In this document: positions 1-5,202 of the stretch, one piece after another | Position numbering within the stretch: the first letter of the stretch is position 1 | How the letters are laid out: the number at the start of each line of letters is the position of its first letter | Source of the DNA: WRAI01 sp031549605 | GTDB lineage: Bacteria; Bacillota; Clostridia; Oscillospirales; UBA929 | Length of the DNA: 5,202 nt | Assembly: GCA_031549605.1 (NCBI GenBank) | Contig: JAVBPM010000047.1 | Span: 1-5,202 of the forward strand | Reading direction: 5' to 3' | Notes under the pieces: model-generated | What the model was told of the DNA's origin: nothing | Seen by the model: only the letters and a program-made list of their open reading frames with translations | The model's database searches: none | Made by a program: the position numbers and the translations under genes

Positions 1-318
1 ATGGATGCAGCTGGCGTCACCTATATTTTTGACGATTTGACCGCTGGCTACACCCAGCCGGCCGCCTTCAAAGCCACGCTGACCAGCGCCGCGTCGACCG
101 ATATGGATATGTTGGTCGAAGTGACTGGCGACACGGCCGCGTTCGTTTGTGGCACCGGCACAACCCCGGCGACATTAGCCGAGGGCGGAACGGCCACCTT
201 TGAGATTAAGCCGGCCGCCGATATGGCCGCTGGCACCTACAACGCGACCGTGACCATTAAGCAGGACGTTGACACTGAGGACCAGACGCCCGTCAGCTTC
301 AATGTTCGCTACACCGTA
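1..318 (+). other. N-terminal Ig-like beta-sandwich domain (partial at its start)
   Basis: Residues 1-106. The pattern is FDDLTAGYTQPAA near residues 10-22, then alternating hydrophobic strands, LAEGGTATFEIKP at 59-71, and AAGTYNATVTI at 76-86, ending in SFNVRYTV. From memory, Firmicutes surface proteins carry a domain with the same skeleton: 'F..l..GY..pa...tvt', then 'L..GGtatF.v.P...l.aGtY.atvtv'. Here the first strand begins at once at the window edge, so the domain or its leader is probably cut. It is followed by a short linker (LLPRAAAP, 110-117) into the FN3-like region. The role is probably structural. The family assignment is by resemblance only. Confidence 0.6.
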
Positions 319-3300
319 TACGCCAGTCTGCTGCCGCGGGCGGCAGCACCCGCGTACGATGACTATGGCGGTGGCTGGATTTGGTTCTACGGAACCAACT
401 ATGTATCCATTGGCAAAGCCGTGGATGGCAAGGATGCCTATCTCACATCGCAGATGGGGATTTCCCTGCCTGCGGATGATTTTAGTCAGACGAATCCCTG
501 GTTTAACGCCATCGGTCAGCAGGGTGCGGGCGAGTACTTTATTGATATCTTCCGCAAAGGTGATGGCACCACCACACGTGACAGTTTGCCGAAGCGCTAT
601 GCTACGGTTTTGGTTATCGACGGCTATCCGGCGCCGACCAATCTGAACTGGGATGGCTATGTTGCCAAATGGGACACTGTTGCCAATGCGGGCGGGTATG
701 AAGTCAAGGTTTACAAAGATGGCACGCTCGATAAAACCATCTCTACCTCCAAAAATGAACTGGATATGACGTGGGAGGTCGTTGCAGGAACCTACACCTT
801 CACGGTCAAGGCCTTGGGCGGTGACGCCGTGGTGAATATCGGTTCGGCGCTCGTTTCCGAGTTGAGCGAGGAAATGACAGCCGCGGGGCCGGTACAGATC
901 GAGGAAACCGCGTATGACTTTACCGAGAACACCGGCACATGGATGCGCAGAAACAACACACCCGCGACCAATGTCAGCACAGTGACGGGCATCGAAGGCT
1001 CTGAAAATGAGCAGGTGCTCAAACTGACGGCTGTCAACGGCCAGGGTGGCGATGTGTCGACTTTGGTTAATACTGATTGGGGCAAGGTTAAGGACGGCAC
1101 ACTTGAAATGCGTATGCGCGTGTCCGGCGGGAAGCGCACGATGGGCTTGTCCTTCCGCACGCCGTTGGAAAATGGCGCTATGTCGCTGCCCATCTTTAAC
1201 GGACTCAGCTTTATGGGCAGTGAGGGCGGCAACAAAGTGCTGTCTGAGATTGACAAGAACATCTACCCCGATCCCCAGCACTACAGTGACAATTATGGCG
1301 GCGCCACAGTTGCGTTTGCGAATGACACATGGTACGTCGTGAAAATTAAGTTTGTCGACACCAAGGTCTCGCTTTGGGTTGACGGCGTGCCCAAGTTTGA
1401 AAGCGTCGAGTGGGCAAAGTGGAACACCGACGAAGGCTACATGGGTATCTACAGCTGGGGCGCCACGATGGACTACTACATTGACTGGGTCAAGGTAGGC
1501 GTTCCGGCGGCCGCGGACGAAGTCTCCACCACGCCGGCCGCTACCACGACCACCGTTGCCAAGACGGTTGCCACGCAGGCCAGCGTTGACTTTGCGCTGA
1601 CCACGGCACCCGCCGGCACCTACGCAGTGTACGACGCTGCGACCGGCAGCACGCTGGCCACCGGCGTGACCGCCGCGCTGACCGGCAGCACGCTGACACT
1701 AAGCCACGCCACCAACGTTCCGGCCGCCACCTATTACGTGGCCGTGACCGAGAGCGGCAAAACCGAAAGCGCCCGTCTGGCGCTGACAGTCATAGAACCA
1801 GTCGTGGCCCAGCAACTCGCCGCGCCGGCCAGCGCCACGTTTAACAGCGGCGTGCTGACCTTTGACGCGGTTGAGCATGCCAGCGGCTACTACTACTCGG
1901 TCGGCCACTGGGACGACGAACTCGATGACTACGCCTATCTCGAAGGCTTCGAGAAAATTGATGTCACCAGCGGCGCCGACATCAGCGCCAAGCTGAAGAC
2001 GCTGCCCGATGGTGCCTACTACATCGATGTGTTTGCCAAAGGCGACGGCATCTATTACACCGACAGCAACGACTGTAACATCGACGGGCTGACTGTCAGC
2101 ACGCTGGCCACGCCGGGCGACCTGGCCTGGACAGACAACGCGGCCGGTTGGACGGCAGTGACCAACGCGACCGGCTACTCGGTCGAGCTGTTTAAGGACA
2201 GCACCTCGTTGGGCGCACAGACCGTGACAACCAACAGCAAAGACTACGACAGCGTGATTGCCACAGTTGACGGCAGCTACACCTTTAAGGTCAAAGCCAC
2301 CGGCGCCGTTTCGGGCATGAACGTGTACAAAGACTCGGCCGTGTCAGCCGCCAGCGCCGCCAACACCATTGGTGGCAGCAGCGGCGGCACCGTCACCACC
2401 TACGACTACGCGTCGGGTGAAACCGGCACATGGATGTTTGCCTACGGCACTCCGTTCACGGCGGTCAGCGTTGTCGATGATGCGACGGCCACGACGGGCA
2501 AGGCGCTGAAGCTGACCGCTGTGCAGCAAGGCGTTGTTTGTACCGACTGGGGCAAACAGACCGAAGGCACCCTTGAAATGCGCATTAAAACCACTGACGA
2601 CCCGGCAAAAGCACTTGGCCTCGCGTTCCGCTCGCCGGCCGCTGACATGTGGTCGCCGAAATGCGGTCTTGTGCTGATGAATGGTCTGTATCCGACATTA
2701 CCAAACCAAATTGCTGCGTTCGGCACGTCGGTTAAGTATGGCTACCCCGATGCCAGCGTGACCTATGCGGCCACCGCCGGCCAGTGGCATACCATCAAAG
2801 TGAAGTACACGCTTACCAGTGTCAGCCTGTGGGTTAACGACACGCTGGTCATTGACAATGACAGCTCGATGACCTGGGGTCAAGCGAGCGGCTACATGGG
2901 CGTCTTTACGCTGGGCGCTTCGGACCTCTTCGTCGACTGGGTCAAAGTGACCAAGCCGGCTGATATGCCGGCAACTCCGCCGACCATCAGCACCCAGCCC
3001 AAAACGCCGATCTTGGCCTACCAGGGCAGCTCGGACACTTCGCTGAGCATTACCGCCGCACTGGCCGACGAGGGTACGCTGAGCTATCAGTGGTACAGCA
3101 ATACTACCGACAGCAATACTGGCGGCACGCCGGTGGCCGGTGCCACCGAAGCCACATTCATCCCGCCCACCACGACAATTGGCACGACCTATTACTACTG
3201 CCAAGCAACTAGCACGATCGGCACACAAACGGCCTCGGTTGCGTCAACAACGGCGCGCGTCAAGGTCATTGCCGCTTCTACAACGCCGGTCATTGATGTG

Positions 3301-5202
3301 TATCAGCCGTTCAGCTTCGTGCAGCATCCCTACACGCCAACACCCATCGCGACACCGACCATCGACGAGGGCTATCAGTGGGGTGTTTTCAATGTCGCAG
3401 TGCTGGCCATGTCGACCCCCGGCGTGACGATTTCCAAGAAGTATTACGTCACCAAGACGCCGGCCTCGCCCAACCCGGCGACTGATCTCATGTTCGAAGA
3501 GACGGGGTATGCGGCTACCTCAGCGCGCCTGCCGCAGCTGTGGGCGGGTAGCTACGGTGTCTACTGTGTGCTGACTGCCACCGACGGCACCAATGCGGCC
3601 GCGCCGATAACCACCCCTGTGCTGCCCTTTACCGTCAACCCAAGCACCCAACATGGCGAACTCGAGATTGTAACCCAGCCCGCGACCACTACCTTCGTAA
3701 CCAAGGGCTTGATTACCGAGTCGCTGAATGTCGCAGCCAAAATCGGCTATATGACCACTTGGACGAAGTACTATCAGTGGTACAGTAACACCACCCCGAC
3801 GAACAGCGGCGGTACGGCTATCGCAGGTGCCACCGACGACACCTTCGCCGTCCCGACCAATTTGAATGAAGGCACCTACTACTATTACTGCCACATTACC
3901 GCCATGGGCTGTTCGCCGGTCACATCGGCTGCCGCCACGGTGATTGTCAACCCCTACATCGCTGTCGACGCCGTTTCCGGCATCCCTGAGATCATTGAGG
4001 TGGGCGCGGAGCTGACGCTCAACGGCACCGTGGCGCCGGGCAATGCTACTCGCAAGACGATTGTTTGGTCGGTGCTCAATCAAGGCACTACAGAGGCCCA
4101 AATCGTCGAGAACGAGGGCGTCTACACGCTAACGACGATGGCGGCAGGTACAGTTATTGTGACTGCCACGATTGCAGGTGGCGCATCACCGACCTTGGCG
4201 TATACCCAGAATTTTGAGATCACCGTCCGACCCGACTTTATCGCGGTTGAGGACATTGTCGGTGTACCCACAACCGGCACGGCGGGCACACCGCTGGAGC
4301 TGACTGGTGAGGTTGACCCGTCCGACGCGACGAATACCGACATCGTTTGGACGGTCAAAACCGCCGGCACAACCGGCGCGACCATCAGCAGCAGCACACT
4401 CAACACCACCGCCGCCGGTACAGTGACAGTAACCGCGACTGTTGTCGACGGACTTGGCGAAGATGATGACTTTACCAAGGACTTCACCATCACCATCGCC
4501 CCGCCGTTCGTGGCAGTCACCAACATCACCGGCGTGCCGACTACGGCCACCGTTGGCACGGGTCTGGCGCTGACCGGTACGGTCGCGCCGACCAACGCGA
4601 CCAACAAGACCATCACATGGACGGTCAAAACCGCAGGCACCACCGGCGCCACGATTAGCGGCAGCACCCTCAACACCACCGCTACCGGTACTGTGACCGT
4701 GACGGCAACAGTCGTCAACGGCGCGACCGCCAGCACCAACTACACCAAAGACTTCACCATCACCGTCGCACCCAACACCGTCACCGTGACTTGGAACGCC
4801 AACGGTGGCAAGCCGGTTCCGACGCAGACAACAGTTCCCAAGGGCGGCACAATCAACGCGCCGGCGGCGATGACCAAGACGGGCTACGTCTTCGGCGGCT
4901 GGTACACCGAGTCGACCTTTAAGAACAAGGTGAACTTCCCGGTTACCAACGTACAGACGGCCAAGACCTACTACGCCAAGTGGACGGCCATTACGACCCG
5001 GGTGATTGTCACCGGCGGCAAGTACACGATTGTACCCAACGCCAATGGCACCATTACCTTTAACTTCCAGCCCAACGCCGGAAACGGCGTGCTGTCCGTG
5101 ACAGTTGACGGTCTGCCGGTCAAGGCGCAGACCAGCTACACGACAGCGGCCGGCGTCATCCCGGGCACCATCAATGTTTGCTGCGGCAGCACAACGGTGC
5201 AC
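1..5202 (+). CDS. Giant multidomain surface/adhesin-like protein, internal fragment (open at both ends)
   Basis: Frame 1 is uninterrupted for 1734 codons and covers the entire window. The translation is rich in Thr, Ala, Gly and Val, poor in Cys (ten in all) and composed of successive beta-sandwich domains: Ig-like, FN3-like, LamG-like jelly roll, a second Ig-like type, a repeat of the FN3/LamG-like pair, three Ig-like, three Big-like repeats, and an InlB B-repeat. This composition is typical of secreted or wall-attached proteins of Clostridia. The ATG at position 1 is unlikely to be the real start: no signal peptide follows, and residues 8-24 already look like the middle of an Ig-like domain. 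No SLH, sortase (LPxTG) or dockerin signal is seen, so anchoring, if present, lies outside the window. The role is inferred as adhesion, glycan binding or a surface stalk; no enzyme motif was found. The coding call is very secure, the function is not. Confidence 0.93.
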   Translation, partial: MDAAGVTYIFDDLTAGYTQPAAFKATLTSAASTDMDMLVEVTGDTAAFVCGTGTTPATLAEGGTATFEIKPAADMAAGTYNATVTIKQDVDTEDQTPVSFNVRYTVYASLLPRAAAPAYDDYGGGWIWFYGTNYVSIGKAVDGKDAYLTSQMGISLPADDFSQTNPWFNAIGQQGAGEYFIDIFRKGDGTTTRDSLPKRYATVLVIDGYPAPTNLNWDGYVAKWDTVANAGGYEVKVYKDGTLDKTISTSKNELDMTWEVVAGTYTFTVKALGGDAVVNIGSALVSELSEEMTAAGPVQIEETAYDFTENTGTWMRRNNTPATNVSTVTGIEGSENEQVLKLTAVNGQGGDVSTLVNTDWGKVKDGTLEMRMRVSGGKRTMGLSFRTPLENGAMSLPIFNGLSFMGSEGGNKVLSEIDKNIYPDPQHYSDNYGGATVAFANDTWYVVKIKFVDTKVSLWVDGVPKFESVEWAKWNTDEGYMGIYSWGATMDYYIDWVKVGVPAAADEVSTTPAATTTTVAKTVATQASVDFALTTAPAGTYAVYDAATGSTLATGVTAALTGSTLTLSHATNVPAATYYVAVTESGKTESARLALTVIEPVVAQQLAAPASATFNSGVLTFDAVEHASGYYYSVGHWDDELDDYAYLEGFEKIDVTSGADISAKLKTLPDGAYYIDVFAKGDGIYYTDSNDCNIDGLTVSTLATPGDLAWTDNAAGWTAVTNATGYSVELFKDSTSLGAQTVTTNSKDYDSVIATVDGSYTFKVKATGAVSGMNVYKDSAVSAASAANTIGGSSGGTVTTYDYASGETGTWMFAYGTPFTAVSVVDDATATTGKALKLTAVQQGVVCTDWGKQTEGTLEMRIKTTDDPAKALGLAFRSPAADMWSPKCGLVLMNGLYPTLPNQIAAFGTSVKYGYPDASVTYAATAGQWHTIKVKYTLTSVSLWVNDTLVIDNDSSMTWGQASGYMGVFTLGASDLFVDWVKVTKPADMPATPPTISTQPKTPILAYQGSSDTSLSITAALADEGTLSYQWYSNTTDSNTGGTPVAGATEATFIPPTTTIGTTYYYCQATSTIGTQTASVASTTARVKVIAASTTPVIDVYQPFSFVQHPYTPTPIATPTIDEGYQWGVFNVAVLAMSTPGVTISKKYYVTKTPASPNPATDLMFEETGYAATSARLPQLWAGSYGVYCVLTATDGTNAAAPITTPVLPFTVNPSTQHGELEIVTQPATTTFVTKGLITESLNVAAKIGYMTTWTKYYQWYSNTTPTNSGGTAIAGATDDTFAVPTNLNEGTYYYYCHITAMGCSPVTSAAATVIVNPYIAVDAVSGIPEIIEVGAELTLNGTVAPGNATRKTIVWSVLNQGTTEAQIVENEGVYTLTTMAAGTVIVTATIAGGASPTLAYTQNFEITVRPDFIAVEDIVGVPTTGTAGTPLELTGEVDPSDATNTDIVWTVKTAGTTGATISSSTLNTTAAGTVTVTATVVDGLGEDDDFTKDFTITIAPPFVAVTNITGVPTTATVGTGLALTGTVAPTNATNKTITWTVKTAGTTGATISGSTLNTTATGTVTVTATVVNGATASTNYTKDFTITVAPNTVTVTWNANGGKPVPTQTTVPKGGTINAPAAMTKTGYVFGGWYTESTFKNKVNFPVTNVQTAKTYYAKWTAITTRVIVTGGKYTIVPNANGTITFNFQPNAGNGVLSVTVDGLPVKAQTSYTTAAGVIPGTINVCCGSTTVH
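319..900 (+). other. FN3-like region, copy 1 of duplicated module
   Basis: Residues 107-300 appear to hold two beta-sandwich halves. The first (about 118-207) contains YFIDIFRKGDG at 179-189. The second (about 209-295) has the FN3-like pattern of PAPTNLNW (210-217), an internal Trp at 224, GYEVKVYKDG (232-241) and GTYTFTVKA (263-271). All of these landmarks recur 493-495 residues later in copy 2. FN3-like domains in bacterial extracellular proteins usually act as spacers or carbohydrate-associated modules. The first half is rich in Gly, Tyr and Trp (GGGWIWFYG at 123-131) and matches copy 2 poorly before residue 175, so its fold is uncertain. Confidence 0.6.
901..1500 (+). other. LamG/concanavalin-A-like jelly-roll domain, copy 1
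   Basis: Residues 301-500. The segment starts with YDFTENTGTWM (305-315) and includes TDWGK (358-362), GTLEMRMRV (366-374) and MGLSFRTP (381-388). It continues with a strand pair, WYVVKIKF (444-451) and VSLWVDG (456-462), and closes with YIDWVKV (493-499). The order 'edge strand, G(T/E)LE.R..., W..vki.., vslwvdG, ..iDwvkv' is that of laminin-G/concanavalin-A-like lectin-fold domains, which commonly bind glycans or proteins. No catalytic glutamate pair of the GH16 type was recognised, so I call it a binding domain and not a glycosidase. A second copy lies at residues 801-984. Assignment is by pattern only. Confidence 0.6.
1501..1794 (+). other. Thr-rich linker plus second-type Ig-like domain
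   Basis: Residues 501-598. A low-complexity linker (VPAAADEVSTTPAATTTT, 501-518) leads into a compact domain with TVATQASVDFALTTAP (523-538), GTYAVYDAATG (539-549), GSTLTLSH (562-569), and AATYYVAVTESGKTESARL (576-594), ending in ALTV. From memory, this 'ATQASV.FaLt..p.GtykvY...tg..la.gv......LtLs...dvPag.YyVavTesGkteS.rl.LtV' skeleton recurs in clostridial S-layer-like and surface proteins as a structural module. It separates the two copies of the FN3/LamG-like module and has no second copy in this window. It is one of the most GC-rich parts of the gene. Confidence 0.6.
1795..2400 (+). other. FN3-like region, copy 2 of duplicated module
   Basis: Residues 599-800 are the diverged second copy of residues 107-300. 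The first half runs from APASATF (608-614) through SGYYYSVGHWDDELDD (628-643) to AYYIDVFAKGDG (672-683), which matches YFIDIFRKGDG in copy 1. The second half has ATPGDLAW (703-710), Trp717, GYSVELFKDS (725-734) and GSYTFKVKA (758-766). The region ends in a Gly/Ser/Thr linker, GGSSGGTVTT (791-800), where copy 1 instead has a charged linker with LSEEM. The first half is a clearer FN3-type sandwich than in copy 1 and helps define what copy 1 has altered. Confidence 0.65.
2401..2952 (+). other. LamG/concanavalin-A-like jelly-roll domain, copy 2
   Basis: Residues 801-984 repeat the layout of residues 301-500: YDYASGETGTWM (801-812), ALKLTAV (835-841), TDWGK (848-852), GTLEMRI (856-862), LGLAFRSP (872-879), a strand pair QWHTIKVKY and VSLWVNDT, and finally FVDWVKV (977-983). 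It is shorter than copy 1 by about 12 residues, with the losses spread over several loops, which are where lectin-fold domains usually carry specificity. Two cysteines (847 and 888) have no counterpart in copy 1. Likely a second binding head on the same stalk; the ligand is unknown. Confidence 0.6.
2980..3264 (+). other. Ig-like repeat 1 of 3 (YQWYSNTT type)
   Basis: Residues 994-1088. The landmarks are TISTQPKTP (996-1004), SLSITAAL (1014-1021), SYQWYSNTT (1028-1036), GGTPVAGATEATFIPP (1041-1056) and GTTYYYCQAT (1061-1070). Trp1031 and Cys1067 sit at the positions of the core Trp and the strand-F Cys of an Ig fold, but there is no partner Cys in strand B, so no classical disulfide. Domains of this kind occur in tandem in many Clostridia surface proteins and are read as spacers. 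Its best match in the window is residues 1219-1317. Confidence 0.7.
3301..3639 (+). other. Ig-like repeat 2 of 3, degenerate
   Basis: Residues 1101-1213 lie between two clear Ig-like repeats and can be aligned to them by eye. FVQHPYTP (1107-1114) matches the 'STQP' start, FNVAVLAM (1131-1138) matches the 'SLSITAAL' strand, YYVTKTPASPNPATD (1148-1162) replaces the usual QWYSNTT...GGT segment, and GSYGVYCVLTA (1183-1193) matches 'GTYYYYCHITA'. The strand-F Cys (1189) is kept and the core Trp of the QWY motif is replaced. The domain is about 15 residues longer than its neighbours. Read as a diverged member of the same array; an unrelated insertion is less likely but possible. Confidence 0.5.
3655..3954 (+). 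other. Ig-like repeat 3 of 3 (YQWYSNTT type)
   Basis: Residues 1219-1318. It carries EIVTQPATT (1222-1230), SLNVAAKI (1241-1248), YYQWYSNTT (1257-1265), GGTAIAGATDDTFAVPTNL (1270-1288) and GTYYYYCHITAMG (1291-1303), closing with AAATVIVNP. Trp1260 and Cys1297 are spaced 37 residues apart, against 36 in repeat 1. An extra Cys at 1304 is specific to this copy. This is a standard member of the array and probably structural. Confidence 0.7.
3955..4236 (+). repeat. Big-like tandem repeat, unit 1 (most diverged)
   Basis: Residues 1319-1412, about 94 residues. The skeleton is YIAVDAVSGIP, then GAELTLNGTVAPGNATRKTIVWSV (two adjoining strands around 1336-1358), AAGTVIVTATIAGG (1381-1394) and FEITVRP (1405-1411). 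It matches units 2 and 3 throughout, but with a few extra residues and replacement of the KTAGTTGATIS segment by NQGTTEAQIVENEG. The pattern 'L.gtV.P.nAt.k.i.Wsv ... aGtvtvtAti' is that of bacterial Ig-like (Big-type) domains found in intimins, invasins and clostridial surface proteins. Confidence 0.7.
4237..4506 (+). repeat. Big-like tandem repeat, unit 2 (acidic)
   Basis: Residues 1413-1502, exactly 90 codons. It is aligned without gaps to unit 3 at an offset of 270 bases: for example the bases encoding WTVKTAG recur at 4348 and 4618, and those encoding LNTT at 4399 and 4669. I count 63 of 90 residues identical to unit 3. This unit has 13 Asp/Glu (1417, 1418, 1433, 1437, 1439, 1442, 1447, 1483, 1487-1490, 1494), including an EDDD run, where unit 3 has one. 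It is a structural Big-like domain with an unusually acidic surface. Confidence 0.75.
4507..4776 (+). repeat. Big-like tandem repeat, unit 3 (neutral)
   Basis: Residues 1503-1592, 90 codons and in register with unit 2. It reads FVAVTNITGVPTTATVG (1503-1519), LALTGTVAP (1522-1530), ITWTVKTAGTTGATISG (1538-1554), TGTVTVTATVVNG (1562-1574) and YTKDFTITVAP (1581-1591). It has a single acidic residue (Asp1584) and many Thr and Asn, and resembles the sequence I remember as usual for this domain in Clostridia. It runs directly into the InlB B-repeat. Confidence 0.75.
4774..4992 (+). other. InlB B-repeat / Flg_new (Listeria-Bacteroides repeat) domain
   Basis: Residues 1592-1664. The hallmark sequence is present in order: VTVTWNANGG (1594-1603), a short strand, VPKGGTINAPA (1612-1622), KTGYVFGGWYTE (1626-1637) and TYYAKWTA (1656-1663). 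This is the beta-grasp-like repeat first known from Listeria internalin B and later found across surface proteins of Firmicutes and Bacteroidetes. GGW (1632-1634) and AKW (1659-1661) are the diagnostic Trp positions. It is commonly near the C-terminal part of such proteins, which suggests that the gene's end is not far beyond the window. Only one copy is visible. Confidence 0.88.
4993..5202 (+). other. C-terminal domain cut by the window end
   Basis: Residues 1665-1734. Beta-type sequence continues: RVIVTGGKYTIVPNANGTIT (1667-1686), FNFQPNAGNGVLSVTVDGLP (1687-1706), and finally GTINVCCGSTTVH (1722-1734) with adjacent Cys 1727 and 1728. The 'G.L.sVtVDG..V......Y' stretch is reminiscent of small domains that often follow InlB B-repeats in clostridial proteins, but I cannot name it. 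No stop codon is reached. Confidence 0.4.

Noticed and set aside
175..1281. Long minus-strand open frame of 368 codons
   Set aside because: It lies wholly opposite the frame-1 gene. Its translation is rich in His, Arg, Gly and Cys with no recognisable domain, as expected from the complement of a GC-rich, Thr/Ala/Gly-rich coding strand. The plus-strand frame has clear domains and is the real gene.
269..1342. Short plus-strand frames at 269-646 and 1046-1342
   Set aside because: They overlap the main frame out of register, have Arg/Cys/Pro-rich translations with no domain, and have no space for their own expression signals.
901..2952. Glycoside hydrolase activity for the LamG/jelly-roll domains
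   Set aside because: The fold-type pattern fits, but I found no ExDxxE-type catalytic motif or other active-site signature, so only a binding role is suggested.
2698..4101. Minus-strand frames at 2698-3228 and 3520-4101
   Set aside because: They are antisense to the Ig-like array and have low-information translations; the repeated domains on the plus strand explain the coding signal.
4237..4776. CRISPR-like or mobile-element repeat
   Set aside because: The 270-base periodicity is in frame, encodes a 90-residue domain and has no spacers, inverted ends or transposase; it is a protein-domain tandem repeat.
4186..5202. Minus-strand open frame of 338 codons running off the window, and the overlapping 4122-4739 frame
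   Set aside because: Both are antisense shadows of the Big-like repeats. Their internal repetition (for example recurring Val/Pro-rich stretches) mirrors the 270-base repeat of the sense strand. No domain or ribosome binding site supports them.

Overview
The whole 5202-base window lies inside one plus-strand reading frame. Frame 1 reads through all 1734 codons with no stop and is open at both ends. I see no intergenic DNA, RNA gene, promoter, ribosome binding site, terminator, CRISPR array or mobile element. The product is a fragment of a very large, repetitive, Thr/Ala/Gly/Val-rich, beta-sheet-type protein that looks extracellular. The first codon is ATG, but the residues that follow are the interior of an Ig-like domain, not a signal peptide. 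The true start is therefore probably upstream, and the anchor (if any) downstream.

Layout by residue: 1-106, an Ig-like beta-sandwich related to domains common in clostridial surface proteins; 107-300, a two-part fibronectin-III-like region; 301-500, a LamG/concanavalin-A-like jelly-roll domain; 501-598, a Thr-rich linker and a second kind of Ig-like domain; 599-800 and 801-984, a diverged second copy of the FN3-like region and of the LamG-like domain; 994-1317, three tandem Ig-like domains of the 'YQWYSNTT ... TYYYYC' type, the middle one degenerate; 1319-1592, three tandem units of about 90 residues that resemble bacterial Ig-like (Big) domains; 1592-1664, an InlB B-repeat / Flg_new (Listeria-Bacteroides) domain; 1665-1734, a last domain cut by the window end.

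The domain set and the GC-rich codon use suggest a GC-rich gut-type member of the Firmicutes (Clostridia, for example Oscillospiraceae or Christensenellales relatives). This is inference from protein style; no taxonomic marker is present. The likely role is a cell-surface or secreted stalk protein: the two jelly-roll domains are candidate glycan- or protein-binding heads and the Ig-like arrays are spacers. No catalytic motif was recognised.

The points most worth a second look are the diverged duplication of the FN3/LamG-like module, whose two copies differ clearly in GC content; two adjacent 90-residue repeats that are about 70% identical yet carry 13 versus 1 acidic residues; and a middle Ig-like repeat that has lost its core Trp motif.
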